Translations under genes and position numbers: made by a program | Shown: positions 43,116-50,931 of the stretch, in pieces | Numbering within the stretch: the stretch's first letter is position 1 | How the letters are laid out: every line of letters begins with the position of its first letter | NCBI GenBank assembly: GCA_028292405.1 | Contig: JAQGMJ010000029.1 | Span: 1 to 64,000, forward strand | Direction: 5' to 3' | From: Betaproteobacteria bacterium | GTDB taxonomy: Bacteria; Pseudomonadota; Gammaproteobacteria; Burkholderiales; JAEUOS01 | Length of the DNA stretch: 64,000 nucleotides | The notes under the pieces: model-generated | What the model saw: only the letters and a program-made list of their open reading frames with translations | The model's database searches: none | What the model was told of the DNA's origin: nothing

Positions 43116-43804
43116 TGCGCGGAGCGGTTCATGCCGGCGCCGGCGGCATCCGGGTTTTCGTGTCCGGCGGCCGGCGAAGCGTGCTCGGTGAAGGCGCGGA
43201 TCGCCTGGGCAATGCTGGCCTGCGGGTGGTCCGGAAAGCGCAGCACCCGCACCGCGTATTCGAGCACGAACATCAGGCCCAGCAGCGGGACGTTGAGCAC
43301 GGTGATGAACAGCGACCAGGCGTCGATGCCGACAAAGGCGTAAAGCAGCGCGGAGAGGCCCACCTGCCCCACGCAGAACAGGGCCCAGGCCCAGGTGACG
43401 TAGCGGGTGTGCTCGACGATTTCAGGCGGCAACTCGCCGTGCACGCGTTTCGCCAGGCCGGTGATCAGCGGCTCGTGGCCGGGCAGCAGGGTGTGGCCGA
43501 AAATCCAGGCCAGCGAGAGGTAGACCACGGCGTGCGGAATGCCGTAGGCGATGTCGCCGAAGCCGCGCACGTCGACCCAGAAGAGGGTGGCGGTGGCCAC
43601 GGCCAGCGCGATGACGGCCACCGTGCGGTGGCGCGGCCGGGTCGCGGCCCACCAGGCGAACAGCAGCAGGGGCAGGCTTTTCAGCACCACCTGCGCCCAT
43701 GGCGGAAAGCCGCCGTGGGCGGCGCGGTAGATCATGAACTGGTAGGCAGCGCCCCCCGCGATCACGCCTGCGGTCGCGGCCCAGCCCGCTGCCTTGCGGT
43801 TCAC
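43112..43804 (-). CDS. COG4648-family membrane protein of the polyene cluster (ApeG-like)
   Basis: 230 residues with about six helices (AAGWAATAGVIAGGAAYQFM, VVLKSLPLLLFAWWAA, TVAVIALAVATATLFWV, GIPHAVVYLSLAWIFGHTLL and two more). COG4648 proteins are conserved, uncharacterised members of ape clusters. Overlaps the ACP gene and the ligase gene by 4 bp each. Confidence 0.83.
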   Translation of the reverse strand: MNRKAAGWAATAGVIAGGAAYQFMIYRAAHGGFPPWAQVVLKSLPLLLFAWWAATRPRHRTVAVIALAVATATLFWVDVRGFGDIAYGIPHAVVYLSLAWIFGHTLLPGHEPLITGLAKRVHGELPPEIVEHTRYVTWAWALFCVGQVGLSALLYAFVGIDAWSLFITVLNVPLLGLMFVLEYAVRVLRFPDHPQASIAQAIRAFTEHASPAAGHENPDAAGAGMNRSAQ

Positions 43805-44067
43805 TTGGTGCGGTGCTCCTGCAGGTGCTCGTTGAGGCGCCGCAGGGAAGCGAAGATCTTGCGGTTGTTCTCGTCTTCCGAGCGCAGCTGCACGCCGTAG
43901 GTCTTGGAGATGGCCAGGGCCATTTCGAGAATGTCGATTGAGTCCAGCCCCAGGCCTTCGCCGTAGAGCGGCGCTTCGGGGTCGATCTCCTCCGGTTTGA
44001 CTTCGAGGTTGAGGGTCTCGACCACCAGGTGGGCGAGGGCCAGTTCCTGTTCGGTTAACGCGCTCAT
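43801..44067 (-). CDS. Acyl carrier protein of the polyene cluster
   Basis: 88 residues from ATG 44067 (MSALTEQELALAHLVVETLN). The 4'-phosphopantetheine Ser is in GLGLDSIDILEMALAI. Only one ACP is present here, whereas canonical ape clusters encode two (ApeE and ApeF). First gene of the cluster; its promoter should lie in the 314-bp gap upstream. Confidence 0.87.
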   Translation of the reverse strand: MSALTEQELALAHLVVETLNLEVKPEEIDPEAPLYGEGLGLDSIDILEMALAISKTYGVQLRSEDENNRKIFASLRRLNEHLQEHRTK

Positions 44068-44381
44068 CGGGCGGCCCCGGCGCGGGCGCAGATCGTGGTC
44101 CGCGGGCAAAAGTGGATCAAAAGGTCGGGAGTGGGAGAGTTATCCATGGATGGGAATATAGCCTAAAACTTGCCCGATCCCGCGCGGGCGCGGGCCGGCG
44201 CGCGGGCGGACTATACAGGGGTGAGGTCGGTCTGACGGATGAATAGCCCGATTTGACCACATCGGCCGGTTTAGCTCCTTGCGCAGCGCAGCATGTGCAT
44301 CCGCGCATCCATTCTTGCCGCTCCGGAGTAAACGGTGAATAATCAGCCGGCCCGCGTCGAAAAGCCGCATCGAAGAACTCC
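44068..44381. promoter_or_regulatory. Divergent intergenic region between the polyene and sox operons
   Basis: Contains AT-richer stretches suitable for divergent promoters, for example TATATT on the minus strand (44160-44155) for the ACP operon. A GC-rich hairpin (about 44180-44205) and a strong CCGGAG ribosome site before a GTG at 44335 are also present. The frame from that GTG does not match SoxX, so the ribosome site may serve a short leader. Confidence 0.4.
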
Positions 44382-44858
44382 TTGGCCCCACGCCCTTTCT
44401 CCCGACTTCATCGCACCGCGTGCGCGCGGCCCGCGTTCGCCCGCCTGCTCGCCACCCTCGCGCTTGCCGCGCTGCCGGCCCATGCCGACCTGCTGCCCGC
44501 GCAAATCAGCGCCGACAGCGTGCCGCGGCCGCTCACCGCCACCCCCGGCGACGCCGCCCATGGCCGCGCGCTGCTGCTGGCGCGGGAGAACGCCAATTGC
44601 ATTCTCTGCCATGCGATTCCCGAGGCGCGTTTTTCCGGCAACCTGGCGCCGCCGCTGGACGGCGTCGGCGCGCGCCTGTCGGCGGCCCAGCTGCGCCTGC
44701 GGGTGGCGGATAATAGGCAGGTGCATCCTTCGACCATCATGCCCTCGTACTTTCGCAGTGAAGGCCTCACCGGCGTCGCCGCGCAGTATCGCGGCAAGAC
44801 GGTGCTGACGGCACAGGAGGTGGAGGACGTGGTGGCTTACTTGCAGACGCTCAAATGA
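44382..44858 (+). CDS. soxX: SoxX-type c-type cytochrome
   Basis: 158 residues from a TTG (no ATG/GTG is available in this frame before an in-frame stop). Signal peptide ends LPAHADLL. Single heme site CILCH, distal Met in STIMPSYF, and GVAAQYRGKTVLTAQEVEDVVAYLQTL (landmark) at the C-terminus, as in SoxX. With SoxA it forms the heterodimer that attaches sulphur substrates to the SoxYZ carrier in the periplasm. Stop overlaps soxY (ATGA). Confidence 0.88.
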   Translation: MAPRPFSRLHRTACARPAFARLLATLALAALPAHADLLPAQISADSVPRPLTATPGDAAHGRALLLARENANCILCHAIPEARFSGNLAPPLDGVGARLSAAQLRLRVADNRQVHPSTIMPSYFRSEGLTGVAAQYRGKTVLTAQEVEDVVAYLQTLK

Positions 44859-45397
44859 AAATTTCCCGCTTGGTTCCCGACAATGCGCAACCCATGCAGC
44901 GCGAGGCGCGGCACGGGTTGCAGCACACGGCGCCGGCCTCGCCCGCGCGCCGCGTGCTGCTGGCCGGCGCCGGCGCGTTTGCCGCAACGCAGTCGCTGCC
45001 GGCACTCGCGCAGTTGCAGACCAACCTGAACGAGCTGCCGCCGCTGCCGGCGATGGAGGAGTTCATCGCCGGGCGGCGGGTGCAGTTCGCGCGCATGCTG
45101 ATGGAGATTCCGCGCGTGGCCGACAACGGCAACTCGGTGCCGATCAAGCTCGGCGTGCTGGGCGCGAGCAAACCGGGGGCGGTGCAGAGCATCCACCTGT
45201 TCTCGGAAAAGAACCCGGTGCCGCGCATGGCGGTGTTCCACTTTTCTCCGGCCGCCGCGCGCTTCGACATCGAGTCGCGCGTGCGCCTGGCCGGCACGCA
45301 GCGCATCGTGGCGATCGCCACGCTGGCCGACGGCACCCTGTGCGTGAAGGTGGCCGAGGTGCTGGTGGCGATTGCCGCCTGCCTGGACGGAAGCTGA
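44855..45397 (+). CDS. soxY: SoxY sulphur carrier subunit with non-canonical C-terminus
   Basis: 180 residues. Twin-Arg-poor signal with ARRVLLAGAGAFAATQSLPALAQ. The mature domain has the SoxY pattern NGNSVPIKLGV and HLFSEKNPVPRMAVFHFSPAA. Canonical SoxY proteins end in GGCGG with the substrate-carrying Cys. This one ends IAACLDGS, still with a Cys five residues from the end but no glycine arm. The frame and the following soxZ are intact, so this is not an obvious truncation. Confidence 0.85.
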   Translation: MKISRLVPDNAQPMQREARHGLQHTAPASPARRVLLAGAGAFAATQSLPALAQLQTNLNELPPLPAMEEFIAGRRVQFARMLMEIPRVADNGNSVPIKLGVLGASKPGAVQSIHLFSEKNPVPRMAVFHFSPAAARFDIESRVRLAGTQRIVAIATLADGTLCVKVAEVLVAIAACLDGS

Positions 45398-45407
45398 GGG
45401 TAAAGAC

Positions 45408-45731
45408 ATGGCCGACGCACGCATACAGATAGCGCCGCAGGTCAAGCGCGGCGACAGCTTCGAAGTGAAAATCGCCATCCGCCACGCGATGGAGACGGGC
45501 TACCGCGTCGATGATGTCGGCAAGCCGATCAAGCGCAACGTGATCCGCGCGCTGGTGTGCAAGTACAACGGCACTGAAGCGCTGCGGGTGGACATGAGCT
45601 CGGGCTTCGCCGCCAATCCGCTGCTGCAGTTCTGGCTGGTGGCGGGCAATTCCGGCGAGATCAGCTTCGAGTGGGACGACGACGCCGGCACCAGGTACGC
45701 GGAGCGCGCGGCGGTGACCGTCGCCGGCTAG
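45408..45731 (+). CDS. soxZ: SoxZ sulphur carrier subunit
   Basis: 107 residues from ATG 45408. The family opening is IQIAPQVKRGDSFEVKIAIRHAMETGYR (landmark); NPLLQFWLVAGNSGEISFEW later. It forms the SoxYZ heterodimer. It follows soxY by 10 bp and precedes soxA by 2 bp. Confidence 0.92.
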   Translation: MADARIQIAPQVKRGDSFEVKIAIRHAMETGYRVDDVGKPIKRNVIRALVCKYNGTEALRVDMSSGFAANPLLQFWLVAGNSGEISFEWDDDAGTRYAERAAVTVAG

Positions 45732-45733
45732 GC

Positions 45734-46561
45734 ATGGCGCGCGGGGCGGCGGTTTCGCTTGCGGTGGCCCGGATCGGCGCGGCTTTGCTGGCTGTTGCTT
45801 GTGCCGTACCTGCGACGCTGGCATATGCGCAGTCTTCCACCACGCGGGTGATTCCCCTCGATCAACTGAAGTCCGGCCTGGCCTACACCGGCGAAGACGT
45901 GCGCGCCCTGCAGGCGGACGACTTCGCCAATCCCGGCATGCTGTGGGTGGAGCGCGGCGAAAAGATATGGAATACGCCGGCGGGGGCCGACGGTAAATCC
46001 TGCGCCTCCTGCCACGGCGATGCGAAGAGCAGCATGAAGGGCGTCGCCGCGCGCTACCCGGCGATCGATGCGAAGAGCAAACAATTGCTGAACATCGAGG
46101 CGCGCATCAACGCCAGCCGCAGCGGCGACCAGAAGGCGCCAGCCTTCGCGCCGGAGTCGGAAGACATGCTGGCGATTACCGCCTACGTCAACATGCAGTC
46201 GCGCGGCGTGCCGGTGGGTGTTTCCATCGACGGCGCGGCGCGCGAGCACTTCGAGCGCGGCCGCGCCTTTTACTACACCCGGCGCGGGCAGATGAACATG
46301 AGCTGCGCCACCTGCCATGAGCAGAACTTCGGCAAGCGATTGTTCGCCGAGACCATCAGCCAGGGCCAGCCGAACGACTTCCCGATCTACCGCCTGGAGT
46401 GGCAGACCATGGGCTCGCTGCACCGCCGCCTGCGCGCCTGCCTGTACGGCGTGCGCGCCGAGTTGTTGCCTGTCGGCAGCCCGGAGCTGCTGGATGTGGA
46501 GCTGTTCCTTGCCTGGCGCGCGCAAGGGTTGAAGGGGGAGGCGCCGGCGGTACGAAGGTAG
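45734..46561 (+). CDS. soxA: SoxA-type diheme cytochrome c
   Basis: 275 residues from ATG 45734. Signal peptide ends TLAYAQSS. Two heme sites (CASCH and CATCH) mark it as the diheme form. The active-site Cys is in LRACLYGVRAE, where SoxA carries the cysteine-persulphide ligand. Last gene of the unit; soxB and soxCD are not in the window. An intrinsic terminator follows at 46698-46727. Confidence 0.92.
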   Translation: MARGAAVSLAVARIGAALLAVACAVPATLAYAQSSTTRVIPLDQLKSGLAYTGEDVRALQADDFANPGMLWVERGEKIWNTPAGADGKSCASCHGDAKSSMKGVAARYPAIDAKSKQLLNIEARINASRSGDQKAPAFAPESEDMLAITAYVNMQSRGVPVGVSIDGAAREHFERGRAFYYTRRGQMNMSCATCHEQNFGKRLFAETISQGQPNDFPIYRLEWQTMGSLHRRLRACLYGVRAELLPVGSPELLDVELFLAWRAQGLKGEAPAVRR

Positions 46562-46697
46562 TACGCCGCGCTGAAGTCGGCCGCACCCTTCATTTGCATA
46601 TCGACCCCCTTGAAGGAAAGGGTGAGTCATCAGCGCGCGCCGCGCTACGCGCCTGGTTCTCCCTGAAAGGCAGGAGGGCCGCGCACGCCACCTTGAA

Positions 46698-46727
46698 TAA
46701 AAAAAGACCGGCAGCGCCGGTCTTTTT
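46698..46727. terminator. Bidirectional intrinsic terminator
   Basis: Stem GACCGGC (46706-46712), loop AGC, GCCGGTC (46716-46722), flanked by A-run on the left and T-run on the right. It ends soxXYZA on the plus strand and the MXKDX-repeat gene on the minus strand. Confidence 0.88.
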
Positions 46728-46745
46728 CAATGACCTTAAGCCTGC

Positions 46746-46964
46746 TTACTTCGCGGGGGCCTTGTCGTCTTTCTTGGCGTCGCCCTTGGCGGACTTGTCG
46801 TCCTTCTTCATTTCCGACTTCTTTTCGTCCTTCTTCGCGGCGGGGGCCTTGTCGTCCTTCTTCATCGCGCCCTTGTCGTCCTTCTTCATTTCGTCGGCGG
46901 CGAAGACGGTGGTGGTGGTGGCGGCGAACAGGGCCAGGGTGATGGCTGCGAACAGTTTGCTCAT
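46746..46964 (-). CDS. Pentapeptide MXKDX repeat protein
   Basis: 72 residues from ATG 46964 with CTGGAGAAG upstream. Signal peptide ends TTTVFAAD. The mature part is made of Lys/Asp/Ala units of MKKDD(K) type, matching the MXKDX-repeat family of Burkholderiales. Highly charged, probably periplasmic and unstructured. Function unknown. Confidence 0.82.
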   Translation of the reverse strand: MSKLFAAITLALFAATTTTVFAADEMKKDDKGAMKKDDKAPAAKKDEKKSEMKKDDKSAKGDAKKDDKAPAK

Positions 46965-47458
46965 TTGCTTCTCCAGTTTTGGGTTTGGGTACACAGCCGG
47001 GATTTGCCGGCCATGGTGTAAAAACGCTGTGAAAGATGAATCGGTTGACCCGATTTCTGTAAATTGCGTACTTTTGTGGTTTTCCGTCTACGTAAAAACC
47101 CTTAGCAGGTCTGCGCAGCGGCCGGCTTGCGTAAAAAAGCGGCGGGACAAACGGCAAGTCAGAAGCTTGATTTTACACAGATTTCACCGGGTTTTCGAGA
47201 TCTTTTACATGATTTATAGGTTTGACCGTCGATATGCCATTGTTTTAGCAATGTCGCCGTCGCTTTTATTTTTGCGGCGCAGCAAACCGCTGCCGGCGCG
47301 TTGCACGTAGCGATTTTTCCCAGGCGGCAAAAGGCAAAGCCAAAGCCTTGCGCAGTGCACAAGGCCTGTGCCATGAACGGGGCGATGCGGGGGCTTGCCG
47401 CCGGCCATTCGCGGCAGCGGCGCGACATCCAGGCGAAGGCCCGGGAGACCGGGAGGGT
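46965..47458. other. AT-richer intergenic region with repeated GTAAAAA motif
   Basis: About 490 bp without a convincing gene. GTAAAAA or close forms occur at 47018, 47059, 47092 and 47131, and the inverse TTTTAC at 47171 and 47203. The segment is much less GC-rich than its surroundings. It could be a multi-site regulatory region for the MXKDX gene. Confidence 0.4.
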
Positions 47459-47746
47459 TCAAGCCGCCGTCGGCGCCACCTCGCGGCGGCCCAGCACGTA
47501 GGTGCTGCCGGCGGCGCCGTATTTCTCGAAATGCTCGCAGTGGGCGTCCATCGAGAAGGTGTCGCCGGGGTTGCAGACGTGGGGCACGCCCTGCTTCACT
47601 ACCGTCATCTGCCCTTCGAGCACCAGGATGCGCACGTCCCAGGGGTGGGTATGCGGCTTGGCCTCGAAGTCGGGCGGGGCGGTTTTTCCAATGATCTCGG
47701 CAAACCCTTCGCCGCGAATGGCGGATTCGAACTCGGCTCTTTGCAT
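47459..47746 (-). CDS. Small cupin protein
   Basis: 95 residues from ATG 47746 with AGGAGAG upstream. One cupin_2 barrel: PHTHPWDVRILVLEGQMTVV (His-rich motif 1), NPGDTFSMDAHCEH (motif 2). The His residues for metal binding are present. Unknown substrate; stands near two small membrane-protein genes on the same strand. Confidence 0.83.
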   Translation of the reverse strand: MQRAEFESAIRGEGFAEIIGKTAPPDFEAKPHTHPWDVRILVLEGQMTVVKQGVPHVCNPGDTFSMDAHCEHFEKYGAAGSTYVLGRREVAPTAA

Positions 47747-47817
47747 GGCGCTCTCCTGGCTGGTTGCGTTGCTTGTTACTTGGCTCGTTGACTTGCCTTG
47801 TCTCCTGCGCAACGAGT

Positions 47818-48261
47818 CTAGCGCTGAAACGTCCGCTGTGCTTCCAGTGCGGCGAGCGCGGCGGCGGGCAGCAGCACGATCACACGCCCGGCCTCGTCGC
47901 GCAATTCGAGGCGTGTGCGCTCGCCGTAAGTGCCACGCTCGATCCGCGCCAGGCGTACGCGCTCCCACGGCAGCAGGAAGGGCGCATGCGCCACGCCCAG
48001 CGGCAGCGCCGCGATGAAATACACGCCCTCGGGCAGGAAGCCGGCGCGCGCGGTGCCCTTGTAGGTGGCGAATACGTGACCGAAGGTGGCGCTGGCGGCG
48101 ACAAAGGTTTGCGCCGGCACGAGATCGGTACCGTAGCGCGCGGCGAACACGCGCCAGCCCATACGCCAGAGCATGTAGGTGTAGGCGAACCACAGGGCGG
48201 CGAGCAGCAGTGACAGCGCCAGCAGGCCGGACAGCAGCGCGCCCAGCATCGGGGTCAGCAT
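47818..48261 (-). CDS. Hypothetical membrane protein
   Basis: 147 residues. Two hydrophobic helices near the N-terminus (LGALLSGLLALSLLLAALWFAYTYML landmark), then a mostly soluble part with GFLPEGVYFIAALPLGVAHAPF and RTRLELRDEAGRVIVLLP. No family recognised. The 12-bp repeat lies just upstream of its start. Confidence 0.6.
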   Translation of the reverse strand: MLTPMLGALLSGLLALSLLLAALWFAYTYMLWRMGWRVFAARYGTDLVPAQTFVAASATFGHVFATYKGTARAGFLPEGVYFIAALPLGVAHAPFLLPWERVRLARIERGTYGERTRLELRDEAGRVIVLLPAAALAALEAQRTFQR

Positions 48262-48275
48262 CTACGCGCCGCCGC

Positions 48276-48311
48276 GCATTGCATCGCGCATTGCATCGCG
48301 CATTGCATCGC
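48276..48311. repeat. 12-bp tandem repeat, 3 copies
   Basis: Three perfect units of GCATTGCATCGC between the 3' end of the gene at 48360-48644 and the start of the gene at 47818-48261. Confidence 0.85.
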
Positions 48312-48359
48312 TCCCCTGCATCGCTCTCCACGCCATGCCGCCGCTCTGCAACCCGCGCC

Positions 48360-48644
48360 CTACTTCGCGCCCGGCTGCGACAGCTTGTAGTAGAACACCG
48401 CCGCCATCGCCCCTGCCGGGTGGGTGATCCACAGGCTCATGGCGTGCCAGCGGCTGTAGTTGAACACTTCTTCGGTCACCTCGGTGTAGTCGCCGTGGCT
48501 CATCAGGAAAAAATGACCGTCGAGGATGCGGCCGTTGAGGGCGTCGCCGCCGAGATGCAGGGCGATCAGCCAGAAGGCGGCGAAATTGAGCATCGACAAT
48601 ATGAAAATCACCACGTACATCTTGCGCCGGAAATCGAGGGTCAA
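48360..48644 (-). CDS. Small two-helix membrane protein
   Basis: 94 residues from a TTG at 48644 with GGAG upstream. Helices YVVIFILSMLNFAAFWLIALHL and a weaker one around ITHPAGAMAAVFYY, joined by a loop with GHFFLMSHGDYTEVTEEVF. Sequence is conserved-looking but no family name was recalled. Confidence 0.6.
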   Translation of the reverse strand: MTLDFRRKMYVVIFILSMLNFAAFWLIALHLGGDALNGRILDGHFFLMSHGDYTEVTEEVFNYSRWHAMSLWITHPAGAMAAVFYYKLSQPGAK

Positions 48645-48887
48645 GCCGCTGCTCCAGTTGATTGTGTGCCGTGGGGCACCGGTTCTTCACGCGGGTCATG
48701 GCGCGGGTCAATAGCATCAGCGTCATCGCGCGGGGTCATAGCGTCACCCTGCCCCATGTTACGCGATCAGAAAATTCCTACATGCGCTTCCGCCGCGGCC
48801 CGACAGCGCCTGTGCGCGCCGGCCGCGAGAATCCTTTCCAACCGGGGCCATCCACCGCGCCCCGTTTTCTTTTGCGCCGGAGCCGCC

Positions 48888-49112
48888 ATGGAAGCCACTC
48901 TCGAATTCGACCCCGCCATCCAGGCGCGCTGGCAGACGCTGCATGCCGATTACGTGGCGGCGCATCGCGATTACCTCGAACTCAAGCTGATGCGCGACGC
49001 CGCCGACGGCCAGATCACCGACCCCAACAGCCTGCTCAACGCGAAGACGCACCTGGAGCGGGCGCACATGGCCTTGCACGAGTTTTGCCAGACCTATGCC
49101 GAGTACTGTTGA
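48888..49112 (+). CDS. Hypothetical 74-aa helical protein
   Basis: MEATLEFDPAIQARWQTLHA... with alternating charged and hydrophobic residues suggesting a two-helix hairpin (DYVAAHRDYLELKLMRDAA, LERAHMALHEFCQTYAEY). Single Cys near the end and one C-terminal Cys. No family. The 11-bp repeat array begins at its stop codon. Confidence 0.55.
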   Translation: MEATLEFDPAIQARWQTLHADYVAAHRDYLELKLMRDAADGQITDPNSLLNAKTHLERAHMALHEFCQTYAEYC

Positions 49113-49283
49113 GACCCGGCTGGGACCCGGTTGGGACCCGGTTGAGACCCGGTTGAGACCCGGTTGAGACCCGGCTGAGACCCGGCTGAGACCCGGCTGA
49201 GACCTGGCTGAGACCTGGCTGACACCCGGCTGAGACCTGGCTGAGACCTGGCTGGGATCCGGTTGAGACCCGGTTGAGATCCC
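49111..49283. repeat. 11-bp tandem repeat, 15 copies
   Basis: Fifteen units of GAGACCCGGTT / GAGACCTGGCT, exactly 11 bp each from 49111 to 49275, with a partial sixteenth. It fills the space between two convergent genes. The 11-bp period is close to one helical turn and is not a multiple of three. Confidence 0.95.
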
Positions 49284-49305
49284 GCGAGGGACGCCGCCGC
49301 GCCCC

Positions 49306-50262
49306 TCAAGGCGGCACCAGCTCGTTCAGGTGCTCGCCGAGAAAGTCGATGAACACGCGCACCTTCGGGCTCAAGCCGCGCCGCGAGGGATAGACCGCGC
49401 TCAAGGGCGACTCCGGCCCCTGCCACTGCGGCAGCACCCGCACCAGCTGGCCCGAGCGCAAGGACTGCGCGACGAACAGGTCGGGCACGAAGACGATGCC
49501 TTCGCCGCCGATGGCCGCCTGGATCGCCGGCTCCGGGTCGTTGCAGACCATCAGCGGCTCGATCGCCGTGTCTTGCACCGGCGCCTTTTTCTGGCCGTGC
49601 CCGGTTTTTCCCGCTTGCGACTCCACCGCATCCTGACGTAACTCCAGGCGCCAGCCGAAGCGCGTGCCGCGTTCGTCCCTGGGCACCAGCGCCAGGGTGC
49701 GGTGCTTCGCCAGATCCTCCGGCGTGCGCGGCAGGCCCATCTCCTCGATATAGCCCGGGCTGGCGAGCATGCGCGAGCGCATCATCACCAGGGTGCGGCT
49801 GGCATAGCTGGAGTCGGTCAACGGGCCGGCGCGCAGCGCCAGGTCGAAATTGTTTTCCACCAGGTCGACCACGCTGTTCGACAGTAGCAGGGTCACCCGC
49901 ACTTCCGGATAGCGCCGAGCGAATTCCGGCAGCAGGCGCCCGAGGAACTGCGCGCCGACCGAGAACGCGGCGGTGATGCGCAGGTTACCGCGCGGCGTGG
50001 CCGAGAGTTGGCCGACGGCGCGCTCGGCTTCCTCGATCTCCGCCAGGATGCGCTCGCAATGCTCGTAGTAAGCCTGGCCGGCCTCGGTCAGATGCATCTT
50101 GCGCGTCGTGCGCTGCAGCAAACGCACCCCTAAACGTGTCTCCAGTTCGTCGATTTTGCGGCTGACTGTCGCCTTCGGGATGTCCAGGAGATTGGAGGCG
50201 GCAACGAAGCTGCCCCGCTCGACGATCGCCTTGAAGATATTGATTTCATTGAAATTATTCAT
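49306..50262 (-). CDS. LysR-family transcriptional regulator
   Basis: 318 residues from ATG 50262 (MNNFNEINIFKAIVERGS). Winged helix with LLDIPKATVSRKIDELETRLG and LLQRTTRKMHLTEAG; effector domain from NLRITAAFSVGAQFLGRLLP. Between about residues 213 and 236 there is an unusual Gly/Lys/Gln-rich insertion (ESQAGKTGHGQKKAPVQD). It is divergent from the secreted microprotein genes and probably controls them or itself. Confidence 0.9.
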   Translation of the reverse strand: MNNFNEINIFKAIVERGSFVAASNLLDIPKATVSRKIDELETRLGVRLLQRTTRKMHLTEAGQAYYEHCERILAEIEEAERAVGQLSATPRGNLRITAAFSVGAQFLGRLLPEFARRYPEVRVTLLLSNSVVDLVENNFDLALRAGPLTDSSYASRTLVMMRSRMLASPGYIEEMGLPRTPEDLAKHRTLALVPRDERGTRFGWRLELRQDAVESQAGKTGHGQKKAPVQDTAIEPLMVCNDPEPAIQAAIGGEGIVFVPDLFVAQSLRSGQLVRVLPQWQGPESPLSAVYPSRRGLSPKVRVFIDFLGEHLNELVPP

Positions 50263-50417
50263 ACCGCACATCATCCCATTTTTGAGACAGTCAAAACGCA
50301 AAAACCTACTTTATCCGAGATGTTGCAGCGCCTATAGTTCATCCCATCGACGCAACGCACCAAAACTGAATACGCCGATAAAACCAAAAACCGCTAGTAA
50401 TCGAAAGGACTGAAATC
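50263..50417. promoter_or_regulatory. Divergent promoter region for LysR and microprotein genes
   Basis: 155 bp, less GC-rich than average, with TGAGACAGTC-like and TATAGT elements around 50283-50340. The LysR binding site is expected here. No exact box was assigned. Confidence 0.4.
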
Positions 50418-50609
50418 ATGAAAAATATCAAGGCCATTACCGCAGCTGTCCTCCTGCTCACCGCCGCTGGCGCTTACGCCGGCACCGACGATGGCAACGT
50501 GCAGCAAACCAACCAGCAAACCACCAGCCAGGCCCCCGCCCCTGCGGCCGCCGGCGCTTCCTTCGGCACCCGCGTGATCGACTCCGGCATCGTTTCGCCG
50601 AATCCCTGA
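50418..50609 (+). CDS. Secreted microprotein, family member 1
   Basis: 63 residues. Signal peptide MKNIKAITAAVLLLTAAGAYA; predicted mature start GTDDGNV. The middle is Gln/Ala/Pro-rich (QQTNQQTTSQAPAPAAAG) and the tail is SGIVSPNP. It shares the first seven mature residues and the SPNP end with the two genes downstream, while the middle differs. No cysteine. Ribosome site GAAAGGA. Function unknown. Confidence 0.75.
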   Translation: MKNIKAITAAVLLLTAAGAYAGTDDGNVQQTNQQTTSQAPAPAAAGASFGTRVIDSGIVSPNP

Positions 50610-50672
50610 TCCGCCGCGCTTCTCGAAGTCCCGCATTGCTCAAATCCAACAGTTAATCAAAAGGAAATCATC

Positions 50673-50873
50673 ATGACCAACTTCAAACTCCTCACCGCCG
50701 CTGCTCTCGTGTTCGCCGCCGCAGGCGCCTATGCCGGTACCGATGACGGCAACGTCCAGGGTAACGTGGCCCCGCAAGTGGTTGTCAGCCAGCAAGCCCC
50801 GGCGCCGTCGGCCTCCGCCGCCGAAACCGAAGTGCGCACGCAAGACTCCAGCGTCGTCTCGCCGAACCCCTGA
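50673..50873 (+). CDS. Secreted microprotein, family member 2
   Basis: 66 residues. Signal peptide MTNFKLLTAAALVFAAAGAYA, mature GTDDGNVQGNVAPQVVVSQQ, tail SSVVSPNP. Same architecture as its neighbours: conserved ends, variable Gln/Val/Ala middle. Ribosome site AAAAGGAAA. Arranged in tandem 63 bp after member 1. Confidence 0.75.
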   Translation: MTNFKLLTAAALVFAAAGAYAGTDDGNVQGNVAPQVVVSQQAPAPSASAAETEVRTQDSSVVSPNP

Positions 50874-50931
50874 GCCGCCCGCCACACAGCGCCCAGTTCA
50901 ACCAATAACACTGATCAATAAAGGAACCATC

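Noticed and set aside
44335-44808. Alternative frame from the GTG at 44335 with the best ribosome site before soxX
   Set aside because: Its translation is Pro/Arg/Ser-rich with no heme site; the SoxX frame from TTG 44382 has signal peptide, CXXCH and distal Met.
49111-49283. Coding repeat protein across the 11-bp array
   Set aside because: The period is not a multiple of three and the array begins at a stop codon; no start or ribosome site inside.
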